48,908 nucleotides of DNA from positions 1-48,908 of the forward strand of contig JAJRWU010000085.1 in NCBI GenBank assembly GCA_024276655.1, in the 5' to 3' direction. Shown in pieces: positions 42,755 through 48,908 of this stretch (within the stretch, counting starts at the first letter, position 1; each line of letters begins with the position of its first letter). A model generated the notes under the pieces. The model did no database searches. It was not told the origin of the DNA and saw only the letters and a program-made list of their open reading frames with translations. The translations under genes and the position numbers were made by a program. The DNA comes from Planctomycetota bacterium. GTDB lineage: Bacteria; Planctomycetota; Planctomycetia; Pirellulales; Pirellulaceae.

Positions 42755-42849
42755 AAAAAATGTATTTTTGTCACTCGCTCGCATTTTGTAGATAACTCCG
42801 CCTATCGGTGATCGCGAGTTTGGTTGCGGACCACAGTCTCGCTACACGA

Positions 42850-44106
42850 CTACTTTTTTGCGGGCAGCGCGGCGCGCCAGGCGGCTTCGTCGACTTGCTG
42901 GGTGCGGTGCAGCAGCACGCTCGCGCCTTTCATGCCGCCGACGACCATGTCGGGCAGTTTGTCGGCGTTGACATCTCCCACGACCAGTTGCCGCCCGATG
43001 CCGGCATCGCCGTTGGCCAGATGAGGAACCCACCGCACGCCGTTTTTGTCGCGTTGCAATTGGAACCAATACACGACGGCGCCGGCGTCCCAGAGCGGAC
43101 TCCCCCGATGGTGCGACCAATACGTTTTTCCGGTGACGATATCTTTCAAGCCGTCGCCGTCGATATCTTGCAGGTTGACGGAGTGCAGTTCCGTGAACAC
43201 CAGTCCAAACCGATTCTGCTCCGGCCGGTCGCCCATGATCAAATGTTTCTTGAATGTGATCGCGCCGTCTTCACGCACCTGCTCGAACCAAGCTAGGCCG
43301 TAGGTGTGGGCGGCTAGACTGGTGATCACATCATGATCGCCATCGCCGTCCACATCATAGGCGTACATTTCGGCGCCGCCGGCGCGGGTAAACAGGTATT
43401 TATGGAACTCCCAGAGTGGATCGTCCGCGAGCGATTCAGGTTGCGCCCACCAACCGTTTTGGGCGATGAGGTCGGTTCGGCCATCACCGTTGATGTCGCC
43501 CAAGCCCATGCCGTGGCCGAACCGTTTGGCGGCCACTTGCCGCGAGATTTTGTGGAACGTCCAGGCGGCGAACGGTTTTTCCCAATCGACCGATGCGTAG
43601 CCGAAGTAGCCATCTCGCGTGCAAATGAGTTCGGGTTTTTCGTCGCCGATAAAATTCGTGAACCGAGGCGATTCGTTCGACACCCAGTCGAACACTTGGT
43701 GCTTCTTCCAAGCTTTGTCCCACTGGCCGCTGGCCGGGTTTTCATAAACATAGGCCGGCGTGCCGGGAAAGCCGACGGTAAACACATCGTTCCAGCCATC
43801 GTGGTTGAAGTCATGGATCCAGGAAAAAAAGTTGTTGGCGTAGCGTTCGGTCGGCTGGGGTTGGGCCGGGTAAATTTCGTATTTGGCCTTGAATTCCGGG
43901 CCGGCGAACCAATAAGGGCCGTACACGACATCGGCCGCGCCATCGTGATTGATATCTCCGAAACTGCAACCTTCGGAGTAATAGACATCGGTCAATGCAA
44001 TACGTTCAAACGTATGCAGCGTATGTGTTTCCTCGGCCGCCGCCGTTTGAGCCAGAAGCAGCAGCCCAACGTTCAGCATGAGCAGACAACAGAGCGTGCG
44101 AAACAT
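42850..44106 (-). CDS. Secreted FG-GAP/VCBS repeat protein
   Basis: 418 residues with a signal peptide (CLLMLNVGLLLLAQTAAAEE). The mature protein has at least six calcium-loop-type repeats of the DxNxDGxxD kind: DINHDGAADV, DFNHDGWNDV, DINGDGRTDL, DVDGDGDHDV, DIDGDGLKDI and a degenerate DVNADKLPDM. These mark an integrin-alpha-like seven-bladed propeller outside the cell. Such proteins in planctomycetes are usually of unknown role, often binding sugars or proteins; no catalytic site is seen. The ATG at 44106 follows ggag by 9 bases; a frame to 44169 adds 21 unsupported residues. It is divergent from the oxidoreductase gene at 44478. Confidence 0.88.
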   Translation of the reverse strand: MFRTLCCLLMLNVGLLLLAQTAAAEETHTLHTFERIALTDVYYSEGCSFGDINHDGAADVVYGPYWFAGPEFKAKYEIYPAQPQPTERYANNFFSWIHDFNHDGWNDVFTVGFPGTPAYVYENPASGQWDKAWKKHQVFDWVSNESPRFTNFIGDEKPELICTRDGYFGYASVDWEKPFAAWTFHKISRQVAAKRFGHGMGLGDINGDGRTDLIAQNGWWAQPESLADDPLWEFHKYLFTRAGGAEMYAYDVDGDGDHDVITSLAAHTYGLAWFEQVREDGAITFKKHLIMGDRPEQNRFGLVFTELHSVNLQDIDGDGLKDIVTGKTYWSHHRGSPLWDAGAVVYWFQLQRDKNGVRWVPHLANGDAGIGRQLVVGDVNADKLPDMVVGGMKGASVLLHRTQQVDEAAWRAALPAKK

Positions 44107-44477
44107 GGCGGTCGACTCCAAAATAGCGGCGTAATGGAACAGACCCCAAGAGGCCCGGCAAAGAGCCATACAGTTTACGGCGCCGCCAACATCCGTTCAA
44201 ACGGTCGAGGAAAGGTCGGCGCCGATGGGCGGCGGATGGCAACCACCAGCATCAAGACGGTCTACGTTGGTTGTAACCGAAAATCCGCGTGAACGGTTAT
44301 CAAGTTTTTCAGGACTCCCAGATGACGACGCCCTTGCCAGCCGTTAGGCTAATACCTTCTAACACAACTTGGTAGGTCCGCATCAAACTCCGTATTTGAA
44401 ACGCCAAACAGGGGTTATGTTAGGAGCTCTAGGAAAAACAATCCTGCCGGGTTCGGCGGCAACGCAAGGAGCATTTC
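44107..44477. other. Divergent intergenic region with 81-bp repeat
   Basis: 371 bases between the FG-GAP gene (leftward) and the oxidoreductase gene (rightward). It holds the third 81-bp repeat at 44352-44431, whose end is only 46 bases from the oxidoreductase start, so the repeat must lie in or very near that gene's promoter or leader. Nothing else was recognised. Confidence 0.5.
44352..44431. repeat. 81-bp dispersed repeat, family 2, copy C
   Basis: 80 bases matching 3401-3481 and 7240-7320 with a few substitutions (ggtccgcatc, cgtatttg) and one base lost at the right end. It has the same imperfect terminal inverted repeat and central hairpin. Confidence 0.9.
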
Positions 44478-45617
44478 ATGAGCGACAACAAAAGCCAAGT
44501 AAACGTGGCGATTATCGGGTTGGGATTCGGCGCCGAGTTCATTCCCATTTATCAACGGCATCCTCAAGCCAATATGTACGCTATTTGCCAGCGAACGGCT
44601 AGCAAAGTCAATCAAATCGGGGACGCCTTCGGCATCGAGAAACGATACACCAGCTACGACGACGTGCTGGCCGACTCGGAGGTCGACTTCGTGCATATCA
44701 ATACGCCGATTCCCGACCACGCTCCGCAGGCCATCGCGGCGCTCAAGGCGGGTAAGCATGTCATGAGCACCGTGCCGATGGCCACCACGATCGAAGAGTG
44801 CGAGGAAATCGTGAATCTGGTGCGGGAAACCGGCCTGAAATACATGATGGCCGAAACCGTGGTGTATGCTCGCGAATTTTTGTACGTCAAGGAGCTTTAC
44901 GAAAAAGGCGATCTGGGAAAAATTCAATTCCTGCAAGCCAGCCACCATCAAGACATGGACGGTTGGCCCGACTATTGGCCCGGCTTGCCGCCCATGCATT
45001 ACGCCACGCATTGTGTGGGCCCTTGCTTGGCGCTGACGCGCGCCGAAGCTGAATATGTGTCTTGTTTTGGTTCGGGAACGATTCGCGAGGAATTGATCGC
45101 CAAATACAATTCGCCGCATGCCGTGCAAACGACGCACATCAAATTTCGCAACTCCGATATCACCGCCAGAATTTACCGGGCGTTGTTCGATACGGCGCGG
45201 CAGTATCGGGAGAGTTTCGATGTGTACGGCACGAAGATGGCCTTCGAATGGCCGCTCATCGAAGGGGAAGACGCGGTGCTGCACACCGCCAAAAAACCCG
45301 AGCCGGAAATTCCTCAAAGGATCCAGGTTCCCGACTACGCCCACTTGCTGCCGGAGGAAATTCGGCCCTTCACCACCGGCGGCGTGTACGATGCCGACGA
45401 CCAGCAGCATCTGTCGTTCACGCAAGGCGGCGGGCACGGCGGTTCGCATCCTCACTTGGCGCATGAATTTATCTCGGCGTTGATTGAAAACCGCGACCCC
45501 TACCCCAACGCGGTGCAATCGGCCAATTGGACATGCGTCGGCCTGTGCGCTCATGAATCGGCTCTCAAGGGCGGTGAAATCGTGCGTCTGCCCGAGTTCA
45601 CGCTGAGCGACGTTTAG
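44478..45617 (+). CDS. Gfo/Idh/MocA-like protein lacking the EKP motif
   Basis: 379 residues, cytoplasmic (no signal). The Rossmann loop GLGFGAE (14-20) opens an otherwise typical fold, with NTPIPDHAPQAIAALKAGKHV leading to the site where most members have CEKP. Here it reads MSTVPM (T98, V99 in place of Glu and Lys), so the lysine usually implicated in catalysis is absent. A His-rich stretch (HYATHCVGP) and a C-terminal GGGHGGSHPHLAHEF are present. It may use other residues, bind ligand without turnover, or act with a different chemistry. A strong ribosome-binding site (aaggag, 7 bases upstream) sets the start. The 81-bp repeat lies just upstream. Confidence 0.87.
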   Translation: MSDNKSQVNVAIIGLGFGAEFIPIYQRHPQANMYAICQRTASKVNQIGDAFGIEKRYTSYDDVLADSEVDFVHINTPIPDHAPQAIAALKAGKHVMSTVPMATTIEECEEIVNLVRETGLKYMMAETVVYAREFLYVKELYEKGDLGKIQFLQASHHQDMDGWPDYWPGLPPMHYATHCVGPCLALTRAEAEYVSCFGSGTIREELIAKYNSPHAVQTTHIKFRNSDITARIYRALFDTARQYRESFDVYGTKMAFEWPLIEGEDAVLHTAKKPEPEIPQRIQVPDYAHLLPEEIRPFTTGGVYDADDQQHLSFTQGGGHGGSHPHLAHEFISALIENRDPYPNAVQSANWTCVGLCAHESALKGGEIVRLPEFTLSDV

Positions 45618-46240
45618 GAATAGTCGCGAAATAACTTCCCGATTTCATGCCGGACCGAGCGGGGCATGGCCTGGGTTATTCATGAATAGGTCGGAACTTC
45701 TCATAAACCTCTCCCCGAAAAGGTGGTTGCGTCTCGCCAAAAACGCCGCGCAGATCAGCCGGAACGCACTAGCGTCCGGTTCTCCGAGAATGCAGTAAAT
45801 CGTGAGCTAGCGCTCATCGGCTGATGAACGGATGCTGTTTGCGAGAACCACGAATGGACACAAATTCACACGAATGAATTTCAACGGGCTCTCAAGTTTT
45901 CTCTTGGAAACAGGCAACGTCAGCCGTGCCATTACATGGAGAGCTCGCCACAAGAATTCGTGTCTATTCGTGGTTCCATCAAGTACCGATCGAAGCTCGT
46001 CGCTGAATAGTTACAAGAAACAAAACACGCTGCTGCGTACGCTCCAACCCTGCATTGGTGGCGTTCGCGGCGGCGTCGCAAGTGGCGTAAACCGTGCAAT
46101 CTCCCTGCCTGTCTATGAAAGTTCGCGGCGTTCGCGGGCGGCGGTGCGGCACAGGGTGAAATCGTAAGCTAGGTTTCTGTTGGGAGTGTGCATTCTTGAT
46201 CGCGGAACAGCGGTGGACGCGTTGACGGGGAAGGGTGGCA
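45618..46240. other. Repeat-rich intergenic region
   Basis: 623 bases without a credible gene. It holds a ccacgaat inverted repeat (45845-45976), a region around 45750-45830 with gatcagccggaacgc and cggctgatgaacg that could pair imperfectly, and a G/C-rich tract with gttcgcggcg repeated near 46060 and 46125. A promoter for the EAL/GGDEF pair is expected in the last 100 bases but is not evident. Confidence 0.5.
45845..45976. repeat. ccacgaat inverted repeat, family 6
   Basis: 23-bp arms at 45845-45867 (begins gaaccacgaatggacac) and 45954-45976, pairing with two mismatches around an 86-base core. It has the look of a palindromic intergenic element; only one copy is in the window. Confidence 0.8.
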
Positions 46241-47365
46241 ATGGGTAGCGGGCCTTGCGTTTCAGAGTTTCCTTGCGGCGGAACACTCTATCTGACCGCC
46301 TCTCCACCAGAGACGCAATCGCTGTTGTGTCGGGTGGCGGAAAATGCCGGCTTGCAGTGTGAAAACACGTTTGAAGATGTTGTCGGATTGCCGGTGTCGT
46401 GGCGGCAGTTGCATCGCCTGGCGCGCGATTGGTCAGACGCCTTGAGTCTGGTCGAATTGGCCCGCACGAAGTGCTATCTAGCCGATTCACACGACGCTCC
46501 CTCGTATGCCGACCTGATGAACTCGCAACCGCTGGGAAAGCTGATCGACTGGGTGCATGGCCAGTGGCTGAACGACGTCATCGACTCCGACCGCCTCGTG
46601 ACCCACTTCCAGCCCATCGTACACACCGCAGACCCCGGCGTTGTTTATGGCCATGAGTGCCTGCTGCGCGGCCATGGCGACGGCGGCGAACTGATTTCAC
46701 CTTTTCGCCTTTACGCCGCGGCCCGCGGCGCCGGTTCGGTCGACCACCTCGACTGCGCAGCGCGCGGCAAGGCGATTGAGTCGGCCTCCTCCCACGCGCT
46801 CAGCACGAGTATTTTTATCAATTTCAATCCTCGGTCGATCGACAAATCTTTTCGATCCATAAAAGAGACGCTGCGCGCCGCAATGGCTTCTCCCATCGCA
46901 ACTGACAACTACGTGTTTGAAGTGGTGGAAAGCGACGAAGTTTCCGATACGAATAGTTTGCTCGAAATCGTACACTATTTGCGTGAAGCCGGCTGCCGAA
47001 TCGCTCTCGACGACGTGGGAGCCGGATACAATTCGCTCAATTTGGTTTCTCAACTCAAGCCGGATATCATCAAAATCGACATGGGTTTGATCCATGGCGT
47101 CGACGGCGATGTTTATAAAGCCCGCGTGACAGCGAAACTTCTGGAGCTGGCTCACGATTTGGGAGTGAAAACCGTTGTCGAGGGTGTGGAAACCGAGGGC
47201 GAATGGCTTTGGACGCTACAACACGGCGCCGATTTCGCCCAAGGATTCCTCTTTGCCCGTCCGGCGGCGGTGCCGCCAGAGTCGGCGTTTCTATCACAAC
47301 CCATCGCCAGCCAAAATGGCCGTGCCGCCGCATCGCCGCCGGCGGCCCAGGCAACCTGCGAATAG
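46241..47365 (+). CDS. EAL-domain cyclic-di-GMP phosphodiesterase
   Basis: 374 residues. The first ~100 have no recognised domain (Cys-containing, possibly a sensory region). Residues ~115-355 are an EAL domain that hydrolyses cyclic di-GMP. Key residues appear intact: the signature Glu in HECLLR (E139, ECL rather than EAL), Asn in NFNP, the ExxE glutamates in EVVESD, DD in ALDDVGAG, Lys in IIKIDM, Glu in VVEGVE, and QGF. It is therefore probably active. There is no membrane segment. The ATG at 46241 has aaggg 6 bases upstream; a GTG at 46235 is an alternative. The GGDEF gene follows 36 bases later, so synthesis and breakdown of the messenger are encoded together. Confidence 0.9.
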   Translation: MGSGPCVSEFPCGGTLYLTASPPETQSLLCRVAENAGLQCENTFEDVVGLPVSWRQLHRLARDWSDALSLVELARTKCYLADSHDAPSYADLMNSQPLGKLIDWVHGQWLNDVIDSDRLVTHFQPIVHTADPGVVYGHECLLRGHGDGGELISPFRLYAAARGAGSVDHLDCAARGKAIESASSHALSTSIFINFNPRSIDKSFRSIKETLRAAMASPIATDNYVFEVVESDEVSDTNSLLEIVHYLREAGCRIALDDVGAGYNSLNLVSQLKPDIIKIDMGLIHGVDGDVYKARVTAKLLELAHDLGVKTVVEGVETEGEWLWTLQHGADFAQGFLFARPAAVPPESAFLSQPIASQNGRAAASPPAAQATCE

Positions 47366-47401
47366 AATCCCTCATAAACCCTTACGAAAAAGAAGACCGC
47401 C

Positions 47402-48388
47402 GTGCCGCTACAATCGTTCGCTGTATATCTCGCCTTGCCTTGTACGTTGCTGATCTTTGCGATCGGTTACTACCTGGGCCGTACGCGCGTCAGGCACGAA
47501 CGCGAAGCCGTGCTGAACGCCCTGGCGAGTATGCTTAAAAGCGCCGACCAACTCTCGCACGATGTCGGCAGCCATAACACCGAATTGGCCGACATGGGGA
47601 AATCGGTCGAGCACCTGGACGTATCGGTCGAGATGAATCAAGTGCAAAAAGTGCTGTTGGGCCATATCAAGGAAGTCATTTCCTCAAACGTGAAACTTGA
47701 AGACGACCTCACCTGCGCCCGCTACGATTTGGCGAAACAAGCCCAAGAGCTGGACATCACGCGAGCAGAAGCCCGCACCGATGAACTGTCGCATGTCGGC
47801 AACCGCAAGGCGTTCGACGAAGCCTTTCAGTATTGGCTCTCGAAATGGAGTCGCAAAGGCGAATATTTTGCACTCGTGATCAGCGATATCGACCACTTCA
47901 AATGGATCAACGACACCCACGGGCATGCCGCCGGCGACCGCGTGGTGGTGGGCGTGGGCGCCATTTTGAGGGAATTCACGGGGGAAACCAATTTCGTCGC
48001 CCGCTATGGCGGCGATGAGTTCGTGCTCCTGCTGGCTTGCAAGGATCGGCAGGCCACGATCGAACTAGCGATCAAGATTCGTGAATCGGCCGAGCAGCAG
48101 AATTTCAGCGCCGCGGGCGATGGCGGACGCGTCGCGATCACGTTGAGCACTGGAATGGCCTTCGTGCGGGAAGGAGACACGGCCGAAAGTTTGTTCCGGC
48201 GAGCCGACGCCAAACTCTACGCCGCCAAGCAAGCCGGCCGCAATTGCCTCCGAGTGGATGACGAGCAAACCGAAAATGCGGCGACGATCAACGACGACAC
48301 AGCAGAGCCGCCGATCAGCAATATTCCGCCGCTGCCGGCGAGCGATCTGCACCCAGCCGATTTTCAGGCCGGACCTCCCAGTCGTTAG
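47402..48388 (+). CDS. Membrane GGDEF diguanylate cyclase
   Basis: 328 residues. One N-terminal membrane helix (residues ~5-25) is followed by a coiled-coil linker (~30-125, likely the dimer signalling helix) and a GGDEF domain (~126-285) that makes cyclic di-GMP from two GTP. The active site GGDEF lies at 203-207, and the metal-binding SDIDHFKWIND segment is present. The inhibitory RxxD I-site expected just before GGDEF is absent (GETN is found there), so product inhibition at that site is unlikely. The last ~45 residues are polar and Pro-rich. The start is a GTG with only a weak upstream site. It is probably co-transcribed with the EAL gene. Confidence 0.9.
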   Translation: MPLQSFAVYLALPCTLLIFAIGYYLGRTRVRHEREAVLNALASMLKSADQLSHDVGSHNTELADMGKSVEHLDVSVEMNQVQKVLLGHIKEVISSNVKLEDDLTCARYDLAKQAQELDITRAEARTDELSHVGNRKAFDEAFQYWLSKWSRKGEYFALVISDIDHFKWINDTHGHAAGDRVVVGVGAILREFTGETNFVARYGGDEFVLLLACKDRQATIELAIKIRESAEQQNFSAAGDGGRVAITLSTGMAFVREGDTAESLFRRADAKLYAAKQAGRNCLRVDDEQTENAATINDDTAEPPISNIPPLPASDLHPADFQAGPPSR

Positions 48389-48908
48389 ACGAGCGGCAGA
48401 TGAATATTTACCTAATACAAGCACGAAGCGCAAGCGAGTGAATCGGCACACGGTCATTCCCGCACAGGCGGGAACCCCAAAAAAAATCACGGACTCCCGC
48501 TGCGTGCGGGTAAGCATCGAGCGGAAGATTAGTGTCGTAGCCATGCTCGCCAGAGCGTGGGATGGTTCACCGCCCACCCACCGTCTGGCGACGATAGCTA
48601 CACAAATGCGACCGTTATTTATCGAGCGGCGTAGGGTCCGCTGTGCGGACCGGGAGTTGCCCTTCGGTGTTGCAAACCATGTCCACGGTGTTGAAATGAA
48701 TTAGCCGAAGTGCTCGTTCTAGCGACTAGCTTATCCTCCAGACAAGAAACTCAACGTCCAACTGGGGCAAAACAATCTGCGGTGAATGACCAGTCCGTAA
48801 TAAAGTGAACTCGTTTCGGCCAAGCCTGTCGGGGAAACTCCTAGGAATGTTTGAACCCTTGATCGCGCGACGGCAATCCCTTCGACGTAAAGTCTGCCCG
48901 GGGGATAG
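48389..48908. other. Terminal intergenic region
   Basis: 520 bases to the window end with no credible gene. It contains gaagcgcaagcgagtg (~48425), short hairpins such as ttcccgc/gcgggaa (~48456-48473), the second 117-bp repeat at 48513-48629 and ~280 bases with nothing recognised. A gene could begin beyond the edge. Confidence 0.45.
48513..48629. repeat. 117-bp dispersed repeat, family 3, copy B
   Basis: Matches 3488-3604 at the same length with a handful of substitutions. It has the same internal inverted repeat and the same atcgagcgg at both ends (48516-48524 and 48621-48629). Confidence 0.88.

Noticed and set aside
46020..46170. Possible small gene in the G/C-rich tract before the EAL gene
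   Set aside because: The frame consists of short Arg/Gly-rich repeats and overlaps palindromic sequence; no start signal was found.

Overview
The window reads as chromosomal DNA of a planctomycete, most likely a Pirellula/Blastopirellula-like member of the Planctomycetota. This is an inference from gene content. It holds a very long quinoprotein-like/HEAT/cytochrome c fusion of the type typical of the PVC group, a DUF1571 lipoprotein-like gene, Tat-exported Gfo/Idh/MocA oxidoreductases, futalosine-pathway menaquinone synthesis, a DUF6513 dihydropteroate-synthase relative linked to methanopterin-type C1 metabolism, FG-GAP and Ig-like giants, G+C-rich coding sequence and many genes with weak Shine-Dalgarno sites. 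No rRNA, complete tRNA, CRISPR array, transposase or phage gene was seen.

Layout. 1-3.4 kb: mqnE and a Tat-exported oxidoreductase, with two copies of a hairpin repeat flanking mqnE. 3.4-7.2 kb: a leftward housekeeping block (tiny basic protein, fabZ-like, trmB, and a fused hemD-hemE gene) that converges on the oxidoreductase over a nested stack of dispersed repeats. 7.9-9.8 kb: a small exported protein and an acidic HTH/membrane protein. 9.9-14.6 kb: a secreted serine hydrolase with a minisatellite, rsmA, an M50 protease with CBS domains and a DUF1571 protein. 15-21.5 kb: a PVC-type cytochrome giant, clpC and a TPR membrane protein.

22-37.6 kb is the most unusual part: five consecutive rightward genes. 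They encode a 2289-residue single-pass protein with a cytoplasmic zinc ribbon and a chain of bacterial Ig-like domains, an SrfC-like P-loop GTPase, an SrfB-like actin/Hsp70-fold (ASKHA) ATPase, a protein whose C-terminus resembles the GrpE beta domain, and a cytoplasmic zinc-ribbon/coiled-coil/PQQ-type beta-propeller protein. I infer a membrane-spanning machine in which a GTPase and an Hsp70-like ATPase, with its own exchange factor, work on or through the giant Ig protein. SrfB and SrfC are known families from Salmonella, but I know of no assigned function for this five-gene assembly.

37.7-42.5 kb: a leftward set with a catalytically altered SDR, the DUF6513 protein, a secreted esterase, cmk and a frameshifted plsC. 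42.8-45.6 kb: an FG-GAP secreted protein and a divergent oxidoreductase lacking the EKP lysine. 46.2-48.4 kb: an EAL/GGDEF pair for cyclic di-GMP turnover.

The spacers hold at least six dispersed repeat families: 92-bp hairpins, an 81-bp element in three copies, a 117-bp element in two copies, a terminator-plus-tail repeat, 'ccacagag' inverted repeats, and a 'ccacgaat' inverted repeat. In one spacer three of these structures are nested in one another.
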